Assembly (NCBI GenBank): GCA_965242495.1 | Contig: OZ251446.1 | Span: forward strand, 3,224,001 to 3,288,000 | Direction: 5' to 3' | DNA from: CBDESN01 sp965242495 | Lineage (GTDB): Bacteria; Pseudomonadota; Alphaproteobacteria; MPNO01 | Length of the DNA: 64,000 nucleotides | Shown: piece after piece, positions 8,045 to 16,163 of the stretch | How positions within the stretch are numbered: position 1 is the first letter of the stretch | Layout: each line of letters opens with the position of its first letter | The notes under the pieces: generated by a model | Database searches by the model: none | What the model saw: the letters and a program-made list of their open reading frames with translations, nothing else | Told to the model about the DNA's origin: nothing | Translations under genes and position numbers: made by a program

Positions 8045-10426
8045 ATGAATCATCTGCTGCTCGCCAAATCGCAGCGAGAAGAAGACGGCCGGACGGTGTC
8101 CCTGCTGGACCACTCGAAGACCGTCCTTGCGGCGGCTCGCGCGATTCTCGACGAGATCGAGGGCTTCCTTCCTCCGGACATGGCGGGAACCGATCTGCGG
8201 AGACTGGTTCTCGCGGGAGCGGTCCTGCACGACATCGGCAAGGCCAACGACATGTTTCAGGGAATGCTTCGCCCGGAGCGGGCGGAGTTCCTGAAGCTCG
8301 AACGAAACCAGAGGCAACCGCTCCGCCATGAAGGACTCAGCGCCCTGATCGTTGCAGGATGCATCGACGCGGCCCAGGAATTCTCTGAACATCTGGCGAG
8401 CGAGCTCTTCGGCGAGTGGGAGAACCCCGACAAGGCGCGGTGGATGCTGGCTTGGCTGGTCGGCGGCCATCACCTCCAGATGCATCACGCCGAGGACGAC
8501 TCGGCGGGCATGGTTCGCATCGGCGGCATCCCGCCCAGAGACATTCGGTTTCACGGCGACTTCCTGGGGGAAGCTTGGCAACGAGAATTCGCCGACGTGT
8601 TGCGCAACGCGCCCTGTGTTCCCGACTTCGCCGTTTCTACGGACATCGGCGGCGATGGGCACCACGCCGCCTTGATGGACGATTTCGCCTGGGAGTCGGA
8701 AGAGCAAACAGAATCGCTCTCGCCCGAGGAGCTGCGTTTGCTGGCGTTCGCCAAGGCGATCCTGATTGCCGCCGACGCCGCTGGCTCCGCCTTGTGGGAC
8801 GGCGAGGGCGACGAGCTCGCCCGATTGAAAAATGGAATAAGCGTATCTTTGCGGAATCGTTGCCGACCCGGAGACTTGGCGAAAATCGTGCGCGCCCGCC
8901 TCAAGGTCGAAGAGAATACCGACCACGAGTCCAGGCTCTATCCGTTTCAGCGTCAAGTCCGGGACTCGCGCGCATCCCGTGTCGTTCTGGAGGCCGCCTG
9001 CGGCGGCGGCAAGACCGTCGCGGCCTACGAATGGGCGCGAAGGCATGTCGATGCGAGGCGCAAGCTGATCGTCTGCTACCCGACCACCGGCACGGCGGCG
9101 GCGGGGTTCGAGGACTACCTGCTGACCCAGGGCGATTTGGAACGCGAGCTGATGACCGGCCGCGCCGGCGTCGACGTTCGGCGGATGCTGGCCAACGAAC
9201 CCGAAGCGGCCGGCGATGGAGCGCGCGGACTGCGTCATCCCAACCGCGATGAAGACCTGGAAAACCTGATGAAGCAGGAAACCTTGCAGGCCTGGGGCCA
9301 GCAGGCCATCGCGGCGACCGCCGATTTCGTCCTGGGATTGATGCAGAACCACCGACGGGGCCTCTTCGGCTTTCCGGCCATCGTCGGGAGCGCCATCGTT
9401 TTCGACGAAATCCACAGCTACGACGCCAAGATGTTCGGTAGCCTGGTGCGCTTCCTTCGGGAGCTCCCGAACGTCCCCGCGTTGTTGATGACGGCTTCCT
9501 TGCAACGGGCTCGACGGGACGCGCTGGAATCGGCCGGCGTGGCCTACGAACTGATTTCCGGTGACGACGAAGCGGAAATGGTCGGCCGGTATCGCCTCGA
9601 ATGGCGTGGGGATGAAACCGCCGCCCCGGACGAATACTGGGGAGACATTCAGGCCGCGCTTCGCGATGGCGGCAAGGTGTTGTGGGTGTGCAACACCGTC
9701 AGAGACGCCGTCCGCGTTTACGACGATGCAGAGAGGCTCGCCGGCGATGCGAAACGCCTCCTGTTTCACAGCCGCTTCTGCTACCGCCATCGGGTGGACC
9801 GTCAAAACGAGATACTGGCGGCCTTCGACGAAGACGGGACGCCGTGTCTGGCGGTCACCACGCAGGTATGCGAAATGTCGTTGGACATCAGCGCGGATCT
9901 GCTGGTAACCGCCCTTCCGCCGTTTCCCGCTCTCGTACAGCGAATGGGGCGGCTGAACCGCCGTCAGGAACACCCGGACGGCGCCCGTTGCCTTGTCTAC
10001 GACTACGACGGCATGGACGGGCGGCCTTACCGCCGGGCGGACCTGAAGGCGGCCCGCGATGCCGTCGGGAGCCTCGCCGAGGAAGGCGGGGTGCTGTCCC
10101 AACGAGATCTGAAGAAAGCGCTGGAAGGGGTGCCGGAAGCGCCCGACGATGTCAAGTTTCACTCCGCTTGGCTGGACGGCGGCTGGGAAAGCAGGCAGGC
10201 GACCCTGCGCGAGGGCGATGCGACCGTGCCGGTTCTGTTGGCGCAACACGAGGACGACATACGCGAGCGGATCGGGGAGATCGGTGAGAGCGCGGCCGTC
10301 AAGGAGTGGCTGGCGCCGATTCTGGCCGGAGCCAGGGACGCCAGGGGCGTTCGCGTCGTTGGCCGAATTCGCGGCTACCCGCTGGTATCCGGCGTGGAGT
10401 ACGACGAGGAGAAAGGCGCGCGATGA
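8045..10426 (+). CDS. cas3: Cas3 HD nuclease-helicase
   Basis: 793 aa. Cas3 is recruited by the crRNA complex to unwind and degrade target DNA. The N-terminal HD nuclease domain (about 1-220) shows LLDHSK near residue 21 and LHDIGKAN near 60. The helicase part shows Walker A ACGGGKT near 318, the DExH box FDEIHSYD near 453, LLMTAS near 480, and motif VI QRMGRLNRRQE near 636. ATG 8045 is used; GTG 8039 is also possible. The stop overlaps the cas8 start by 4 nt (ATGA). Length and domain order match a standard fused Cas3, and no catalytic motif appears missing. Confidence 0.95.
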   Translation: MNHLLLAKSQREEDGRTVSLLDHSKTVLAAARAILDEIEGFLPPDMAGTDLRRLVLAGAVLHDIGKANDMFQGMLRPERAEFLKLERNQRQPLRHEGLSALIVAGCIDAAQEFSEHLASELFGEWENPDKARWMLAWLVGGHHLQMHHAEDDSAGMVRIGGIPPRDIRFHGDFLGEAWQREFADVLRNAPCVPDFAVSTDIGGDGHHAALMDDFAWESEEQTESLSPEELRLLAFAKAILIAADAAGSALWDGEGDELARLKNGISVSLRNRCRPGDLAKIVRARLKVEENTDHESRLYPFQRQVRDSRASRVVLEAACGGGKTVAAYEWARRHVDARRKLIVCYPTTGTAAAGFEDYLLTQGDLERELMTGRAGVDVRRMLANEPEAAGDGARGLRHPNRDEDLENLMKQETLQAWGQQAIAATADFVLGLMQNHRRGLFGFPAIVGSAIVFDEIHSYDAKMFGSLVRFLRELPNVPALLMTASLQRARRDALESAGVAYELISGDDEAEMVGRYRLEWRGDETAAPDEYWGDIQAALRDGGKVLWVCNTVRDAVRVYDDAERLAGDAKRLLFHSRFCYRHRVDRQNEILAAFDEDGTPCLAVTTQVCEMSLDISADLLVTALPPFPALVQRMGRLNRRQEHPDGARCLVYDYDGMDGRPYRRADLKAARDAVGSLAEEGGVLSQRDLKKALEGVPEAPDDVKFHSAWLDGGWESRQATLREGDATVPVLLAQHEDDIRERIGEIGESAAVKEWLAPILAGARDARGVRVVGRIRGYPLVSGVEYDEEKGAR

Positions 10427-12336
10427 GCGGCGGGAAGAAAAAGGCCCAAAACGCCGGAACGACCTTCCGCCTGAACGAACCGGGGATGGGCGAGTACGAG
10501 CGCGCGGGTCTGGCGGGGCTTTACCTGAGCCTGACCGCCGTGGCGGCGTGGGAACGCCAGCGGCGGTCGTGGCCGCTGCCCGAGACCATCGGAAGGAAGC
10601 TCGACGCCCTGCGCGGGAAGATCGGAAATCTGGACACGCGGAGCTTCCCCCTCGCGGAAGACGGTATCGGCGTCCGCCTGGAGTGGCCAGAGGGAGATGA
10701 GGTCGCCGCTCTGAAGGCCATCGTCGAATGGGCTTGGCAGGTCCACGACGGCGTGCTGTTTCTTCCCGGCGTTCACCGCAAGCGCGAGCACCTGGACTGC
10801 TACTACTTGCGGTTGCACGATCATGACGGCCTGTTGGGAACCTTTTTCCAATTCCCCAGGACGATCAAGAAAACGAAAGAATACGAGCGGAAGGTCGTGC
10901 GCTTCGACGAGGAAAAGACCTTTTCGGTATCCTACCGCCGCATCGAGACCGATGATTTGCCCCAGCACAAGGCCGTCCCCCGGAAGGGTGTTTGCGGGGA
11001 CGCGACGGCTCCGGCCATGGCTTCATGGATCTATCCGGGATCGGAGCCGCGTTTCAACAGTAATCCACTGAGGATCCGACGCGAAACGGGGTGGCGCGGT
11101 CCGGCGCGTTTCGCGTACCTGATGCTGTTCGCGCCCATCGCCTGCCATTACGTCAGGTTGCCGCGAACGAACGCCCAGAATTGGTCGTACATGGTTCCGA
11201 GCGTAGAGAACCTTGAGGAGCATCAGCGCAGGTTCCTGCGCCGGAACATGGTCAATTTCGGGAACTGGCCTTTCCACGGAGAGGTCGCGGGGCTGGAGGA
11301 CGCCGCATTGCGCTACGCGACGCGCGGCAAGACGCGCGAGGAGTCTGTACGCGGCGAGTCCGTAACGGTCGTCATGGGGAAGGCCGACTTCTATCACCCG
11401 CAACAGAAGACGCGCAAGAATCTCTGGCGGGACATCGCCGTAACCGACGACATGAAGAAGGCATTTCGGCGCTACGATGTCTTCAACCGCGTCTTTCCTG
11501 CGAGCAACACGGCGCGACCGGTTCGCGAGATCGAATGCGAGGAGAGCGACAAGAAGGGCAGCCACTTCGTCGCCTTGCCCAATTGCCGTGAGCGGATCAC
11601 GGCGAATATCCTGCGCGGCGAGCCGTGGTACGCCGATCTGGCGTATATTCCGTTCTGGCAGCGCGACCGCGTCGAGAACGACTGCAAGAATATCCGGAAG
11701 CGCGGCCTGCGGGCGGTGGGATTGCCTTCGCCGGGGAGGGGCGGCGGCAGGGAGGGCGAATCCATTTCGCCCGAACGGCTGTGGTTTCTGAAACTGCATC
11801 ACTCCGAGAGGAAACAGCTGATGTCCATCGCAAAGGACGAAAGGGTTTGGGACGATCCGCTCGAGAAAGACATGCTCGATGCCTTTCGCGAGGCATTCCG
11901 GCGGCTTCTGAATCGTGAACACGGAGCCTTGTCCCGAGGTGGAGACCGCGACCTGCCCAAGCGCTGGGACAACGTGGCGGACAAGTGGCACCGTCGGCTC
12001 CTTCACGCCAGGACCAGATTTTTGTTGTCGTCCGCGGTCCACGAGTTGCTCGCCCAGGCGGCGAGGAGCCCCGATCTGAAGGACGGCAAGCCGGCCGAGC
12101 GGCGCGGTCCCGTTTTCCTGTTGCGAAGAACCAACGAAGACGAAAACGCCGGGTCCCGTCGAGCGGAAAATGACGAATTTCACGCCAAATTCCGCCATAT
12201 GGTGAACGACCCGAACGACTGGAAGAGGGTTCGCGACCTGGCGCTTCTGGCCCTGGCGACGTTCGCCGATCGGCGTCTCGGACGGCGCGAAGACGACGAG
12301 TCCACTGAAGACAACGGAAGAGAAACCGACCAATGA
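10423..12336 (+). CDS. cas8: Cas8 large subunit, Dev/MYXAN type (DevT/Cmx8-like)
   Basis: 637 aa. Large subunit of the interference complex, expected to recognise the PAM and bind Cas3. It is assigned mainly from position between cas3 and cas7/devR, its length, and resemblance to Cmx8/DevT proteins: AGLAGLYLSLTAVAAW near the N-terminus, LHDHDGLLGTFFQFP near residue 130, and the basic middle region. The C-terminal ~130 residues are helical and charged (HGALSRGGDRDLPKRWDNVADKWHRR), as expected of the fused small-subunit-like region. The start overlaps cas3 and the stop overlaps cas7 by 4 nt each. Large subunits are very divergent, so the family call is inference strengthened by context. Confidence 0.82.
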   Translation: MSGGKKKAQNAGTTFRLNEPGMGEYERAGLAGLYLSLTAVAAWERQRRSWPLPETIGRKLDALRGKIGNLDTRSFPLAEDGIGVRLEWPEGDEVAALKAIVEWAWQVHDGVLFLPGVHRKREHLDCYYLRLHDHDGLLGTFFQFPRTIKKTKEYERKVVRFDEEKTFSVSYRRIETDDLPQHKAVPRKGVCGDATAPAMASWIYPGSEPRFNSNPLRIRRETGWRGPARFAYLMLFAPIACHYVRLPRTNAQNWSYMVPSVENLEEHQRRFLRRNMVNFGNWPFHGEVAGLEDAALRYATRGKTREESVRGESVTVVMGKADFYHPQQKTRKNLWRDIAVTDDMKKAFRRYDVFNRVFPASNTARPVREIECEESDKKGSHFVALPNCRERITANILRGEPWYADLAYIPFWQRDRVENDCKNIRKRGLRAVGLPSPGRGGGREGESISPERLWFLKLHHSERKQLMSIAKDERVWDDPLEKDMLDAFREAFRRLLNREHGALSRGGDRDLPKRWDNVADKWHRRLLHARTRFLLSSAVHELLAQAARSPDLKDGKPAERRGPVFLLRRTNEDENAGSRRAENDEFHAKFRHMVNDPNDWKRVRDLALLALATFADRRLGRREDDESTEDNGRETDQ

Positions 12337-13271
12337 CAACGCACATCTTCGGCATGGCGCTCACGCACGAAGGCACCTTCTCCAACAACCGGGGCGAGAA
12401 CGAGGGCAACACCAACACCCTCCAGAAGGTCATACGCGACGGCGACATGTTCTCGACCGTCTCGGCGGAGGCGATTCGCTACGCCCTGCGCGACGGCTGG
12501 CAACGGGGCAGCGAGACCTTGAACCGGAGGACGCTCGATCATCGCAAGGTCAAATACGGAGACCGGGAGTTCGGCGACAGTGACTGGCCGTCCCGCCTGG
12601 ACGACGACGTTCTCGGTTTCATGCACGCGAGCAACGACACCGTCAGCCGACGCGCGCCGCTGGAAGTGACCCGCGCCATTTCCATCACGCCATGGACCGG
12701 CGAGGTCATGCACAACTTCGCTTCTCCCGGCTCCAACCCGGCGGTGAAAGGCGACGATCCGATACCGTACTCGGTGGAAGTTCACCATACGCGCTATCAG
12801 TTCGGGTTCGCCTTGACGCCGGAGTCCTTGGGACGGGCAAGTAATGGCGCCGACAGCGCGCATGACGACGACGAGAGGATCAGGCGTGTTGCCGCAACAC
12901 TGAACGGTCTCGCCAGCCTGCGGCGGGTCGGCGGCGCCCACGCCCGCTATTTCGCCGACTATTCGCCGGAAGTTCTCATCCTCCGCGTGACCACCGACCC
13001 TGCGCCGCGCATGTTGTATTGCTTCGAGCCACCCGAGGGAGTCGGCGCCATCGGCGTCCGCGCGCTGGAAAGGAAGCTCGGCGGGGACATCGACCCCGGG
13101 GAACTGATCGTCGGCGCGGCGATCGAAATCTCCGAGTTGCGCGGCGTGGAAACGGACGACGGCGGACGAATCGTCGATGACGAAAGCCCATGGAAGGGGG
13201 CGACCCTGGCCGGTGGCGTGAAGGACGCGGTCGCCAAGTGCGTCGAGCGTTTGAACGGCGGGACGCCGTGA
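12333..13271 (+). CDS. cas7: Cas7 backbone protein, DevR type
   Basis: 312 aa. Cas7 forms the crRNA-binding filament of the surveillance complex. The N-terminus THIFGMALTHEGTFSNNRGE and the segment STVSAEAIRYALRDGW match the DevR/Cst2 Cas7 group. Its best known member is DevR of the Myxococcus xanthus development operon, which is part of a CRISPR-cas locus. A RAMP-like fold continues with VTRAISITPWTGEVMHNF near residue 110 and VHHTRYQFGFALTPE near 150. The ATG overlaps the cas8 stop, and the stop overlaps the cas5 GTG. No missing region is apparent. This is the most recognisable marker of the Dev subtype here. Confidence 0.92.
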   Translation: MTTHIFGMALTHEGTFSNNRGENEGNTNTLQKVIRDGDMFSTVSAEAIRYALRDGWQRGSETLNRRTLDHRKVKYGDREFGDSDWPSRLDDDVLGFMHASNDTVSRRAPLEVTRAISITPWTGEVMHNFASPGSNPAVKGDDPIPYSVEVHHTRYQFGFALTPESLGRASNGADSAHDDDERIRRVAATLNGLASLRRVGGAHARYFADYSPEVLILRVTTDPAPRMLYCFEPPEGVGAIGVRALERKLGGDIDPGELIVGAAIEISELRGVETDDGGRIVDDESPWKGATLAGGVKDAVAKCVERLNGGTP

Positions 13272-13954
13272 CGGACGCGGACGCGGCGGCGAGCGACACC
13301 CTCGTCCTGCGAGTGGCCGTCCCGATGGCGGGTCTGCGCCCGATGTGGGCGCGAGAGTATCAGGAGACCTATCCCGCGCCGCCGCCCTCCACCGTCTACG
13401 GGATGTTGCTGTCTCTCGTCGGCGTCGAACGCGAGCACAAGGACAGGCACGCCGGTTTGCGCATCGCGCTTGCGCTCGCGGAAAACACGACGGAGTCCCT
13501 GTGGCGAAGGCGCGAGAAAGGGCGCGTGTTCCGAAAATTCCGTCGCGTGGCCCAAAGCGCAGGGAATGCCGACCCCCTCGCTGACCGACGTCCCGATTAT
13601 CAGGAGTTGCTGCTCGGCCTGGAGTTTTGGATATGGGTGAACGACTCGCGGGCCGAACGTTCATTATCGAATCGAATCCGCATGGCGCTCGATCCGGAAC
13701 GACGCGGCGTAATCGTCCGGCATGGCGCACTGTGTCTCGGCGAGTCCTCGCACATGGTCAACGAAATCGCGATTGATCATCCGCATGGACGGGGACGTTT
13801 CGTGGCCCCATGCGAAAAGGGTTTCCTTTCCATGCCGGTCTGGAGCGATCACGAGACGAACCGGCCCACCCTGCTCAACTTCGAGATCCGCGAGCCGGAG
13901 GAACTGCCCCGCGACCCGCCCGACGGTTGCTGGATTCCCCTCGCTCCCCGATGA
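13268..13954 (+). CDS. cas5: Cas5 subunit, DevS type
   Basis: 228 aa with a GTG start that overlaps the cas7 stop. Cas5 caps the 5' handle of crRNA in the complex. The N-terminus has the family pattern: LRVAVPMAGLRPMWAREYQETYPAPPPSTVYGMLLSLVG begins with a beta strand, then an aromatic or proline turn and the STVYGML helix. The middle has LLGLEFWIWVNDSR and the second half RGVIVRHGALCLGESSHMVNEI with a glycine-rich turn. It is preceded by DevR-type cas7 and followed by cas4-cas1, as in the Myxococcus dev operon. Since a separate Cas6 exists, Cas5 need not process RNA. Confidence 0.9.
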   Translation: MTDADAAASDTLVLRVAVPMAGLRPMWAREYQETYPAPPPSTVYGMLLSLVGVEREHKDRHAGLRIALALAENTTESLWRRREKGRVFRKFRRVAQSAGNADPLADRRPDYQELLLGLEFWIWVNDSRAERSLSNRIRMALDPERRGVIVRHGALCLGESSHMVNEIAIDHPHGRGRFVAPCEKGFLSMPVWSDHETNRPTLLNFEIREPEELPRDPPDGCWIPLAPR

Positions 13955-15633
13955 CGGACATCTCCACGGACGATATTTCCACCGCCCCACCCGCCGAAGG
14001 CGGCGATCCGCTCGTCCGCGTGATGGCGTTGCACGCGCTGGCCTACTGCGAGCGGTTGTTCTATCTGGAGGAAGTCGAGGAAATCCGCGTCGCCGACCAC
14101 CGCGTTCACGCTGGGCGCACCCTGCACGAAGCCGAGGTGGACGGGAATCGCGAGTGGCGGAGTCTGGAACTCGTCAGCGACGCCTGGGGCATCCGCGGCA
14201 AGGTCGACTTCGCCCGCTACCGCGACGGCCAACTCGTCGCCATAGAACACAAGAAGGGCCGCTCCAGGGGCGACGACGCCTGGGAAACCGACAAACTCCA
14301 GGTCACCGCCTACGCCGTTCTCCTTTCCGAACACTTCGGGAGGCCGGTGCAGGAAGGGCGCGTGCGCTATCACGCCAGCAACAAGACGGTGCGCGTGGCC
14401 GTGGACGACGCGGCCCGCGAGCGCCTGCGACACGCTGTCGCCCGGGCGCGGGAGCTGTCGCGTTCGCTGGAGCGCCCGCCGGTGACGGACAACGAAAACC
14501 TGTGCGCCAAGTGCTCGCTCGCGCCGGTGTGCCTGCCCGAGGAGGCGCGCTTAGCCTTCGCGGTCGGCGATGCCAGCGAGTCGGCGGCCGCTTCAAAGCC
14601 GCGCCGCCTCTTTCCGAAGGACGACGCGCGTCGCATTCTGCACGTCGTGGATCCGGACGCGCGGGTCGGGCGCGCAGGCCTGCAATTCGTGGTGCGGGAT
14701 TCCGGTGGCGAGGAGAAGAAATTTCCCGGCATGGACGTCGGCGCCGTGATCCTCCATGGCAATGCGCAGATCACCTCTCAAGCGATACGCTTCGCCGTCG
14801 CCAACGACGTCGCCGTGCACTGGATCAGCGGTGGCGGCTGGTTTGTCGGCGGCGTCGCGCCGCCGGCAGGCGTACAGCGCCGTTTGCGGCAATATCAGGC
14901 GCTGCGGGATGACGCTTTGCGCCTGCGTCTCGCGCGCCGTCTCGCGGCGGCCAAGATCGAGAACCAGTTGCGTTTCGTCGCTCGCCAATCGCGCGGGCGT
15001 GGCGCGCGGGCGGACGTGGAGGCGTTCCTGAGCGCCATGCGCAATCAACTCCGGCAGGTGGAGAAATGCGCCGACGCCGACGCATTGCGCGGCTGTGAAG
15101 GCATCGCCGCCCGCAATTACTTCTCGGCGCTCGCCCTGCTGCTGGACGCCGAGGAAAAGACGATGGCGTTCTCCGGGCGCAATCGCCGCCCGCCGCGCGA
15201 TGGTTTCAACGCGGCCCTGTCCTTCGGCTATGGCCTGTTGTATCGGGAGGTCATGGCCGCGATCATCGCCGTGGGTCTGGATTCCACCGTTGGTTTCTTC
15301 CATGCGCCGCGCACCGCCGCCCATCCGTTGGCGCTGGACCTGATGGAGCTCTTTCGCACCACCTTGTGGGATATGCCGCTGGCGGCGTCGGTCAACCGGC
15401 GGCAATGGACCGCGGAACACCTCGCGGTGACCAAAAGGCAGGTATGGCTTTCCGACGAGGGCAAGCGTCTGGCGATAAGCCTGTTCGAGCAGCGCAAGCA
15501 GGAATCCTGGAAGCACCCGGTGCTCGGTTATTCCCTGAGCTATGCGCGGGCCATGGAGTTGGAGGCGCGCTTGCTGGAAAAAGAATGGAGCGGCGAGGAA
15601 GGGCTGTTCGCCCGCATGCGCCTGCGTGGATGA
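13951..15633 (+). CDS. cas4-cas1: Cas4-Cas1 fusion (spacer acquisition)
   Basis: 560 aa. Residues ~15-205 are Cas4, a RecB-like nuclease that trims prespacers: YCERLFYLEEV supplies the first cluster cysteine, GKVDFARYRDGQLVAIEHKKG the D...ExK-type active site, and CAKCSLAPVC near residue 187 three more cysteines for a 4Fe-4S cluster. Residues ~225-560 are the Cas1 integrase: GCEGIAARNYFSAL holds the metal-binding glutamate near 385, and GFFHAPRTAAHPLALDLMELFR near 447 the histidine and acidic residue. The fusion is typical of this subtype. ATG overlaps the cas5 stop and the stop overlaps cas2. All expected catalytic residues are seen, so acquisition should be functional. Confidence 0.95.
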   Translation: MTDISTDDISTAPPAEGGDPLVRVMALHALAYCERLFYLEEVEEIRVADHRVHAGRTLHEAEVDGNREWRSLELVSDAWGIRGKVDFARYRDGQLVAIEHKKGRSRGDDAWETDKLQVTAYAVLLSEHFGRPVQEGRVRYHASNKTVRVAVDDAARERLRHAVARARELSRSLERPPVTDNENLCAKCSLAPVCLPEEARLAFAVGDASESAAASKPRRLFPKDDARRILHVVDPDARVGRAGLQFVVRDSGGEEKKFPGMDVGAVILHGNAQITSQAIRFAVANDVAVHWISGGGWFVGGVAPPAGVQRRLRQYQALRDDALRLRLARRLAAAKIENQLRFVARQSRGRGARADVEAFLSAMRNQLRQVEKCADADALRGCEGIAARNYFSALALLLDAEEKTMAFSGRNRRPPRDGFNAALSFGYGLLYREVMAAIIAVGLDSTVGFFHAPRTAAHPLALDLMELFRTTLWDMPLAASVNRRQWTAEHLAVTKRQVWLSDEGKRLAISLFEQRKQESWKHPVLGYSLSYARAMELEARLLEKEWSGEEGLFARMRLRG

Positions 15634-15914
15634 GCGGTCGGCACTGGTACCTTTTCAGCTATGACATCCGCGACCCAAAGCGGTGGCGCCGGGTGCACAA
15701 GATTGTCAACGGTTATGGAGAGCGGTTGCAGTATTCCCTGTTCCGGTGTCACCTGACAAGGACGCAGATGGAGCAAGCGCGGCATGAACTGGAGAGAGAG
15801 ATGGAGGAAGAGGACGACTTTCTCGTGATCCGCCTGTCGCCGCGCTGCGAGATCATGGAGCGGACCAAAGGAAAACGATGGGCCGACCCGCCGCCGCGCT
15901 TCGACATCGTGTAG
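15630..15914 (+). CDS. cas2: Cas2 (spacer acquisition)
   Basis: 94 aa. Cas2 dimers bridge two Cas1 dimers in the integration complex. The first strand YLFSYDIRDPKRWRRVHKI contains the conserved aspartate of the YDI motif, followed by YGERLQYSLFRCHLT, the classic serine or phenylalanine strand, and EEDDFLVIRLSPRC. The length is standard. The start overlaps the cas4-cas1 stop by 4 nt. It is the last gene of the operon and lies 249 bp before the first repeat. Confidence 0.95.
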   Translation: MSGRHWYLFSYDIRDPKRWRRVHKIVNGYGERLQYSLFRCHLTRTQMEQARHELEREMEEEDDFLVIRLSPRCEIMERTKGKRWADPPPRFDIV

Positions 15915-16163
15915 CGCCGGATGCGTCGGCAGGCATCGCCGGGTGGACAGGCCCACACGGGGCGACAAGTCGAAAATCATTCTTGATTTCAAGGACTTCG
16001 AAAGAACGAGCTGTCGAAAAATGCTTGCTGGTGCATGGTGACGGAAATACCTGTACTTTCCAGCAGAAGAGCCATAAATGGACCCGCATACGTAAAGAGC
16101 TGGCGGAGATGCATGATGTGCCAAGCTATTTTCTTCGATAAAATAGGCAGTTACACGAATACG
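15915..16163 (+). promoter_or_regulatory. Probable CRISPR leader
   Basis: The 249 bp between cas2 and the first repeat are distinctly richer in A and T than the neighbouring genes, with runs such as GAAAATCATTCTTGATTTCAA and CGATAAAATAGGCAGTTACAC. They contain no convincing gene. Its position beside cas2, together with the repeat hairpin polarity, points to this side as the leader. The small open frame at 16035-16322 runs into the repeats and is not credible. No promoter boxes are strong enough to mark. Confidence 0.65.
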
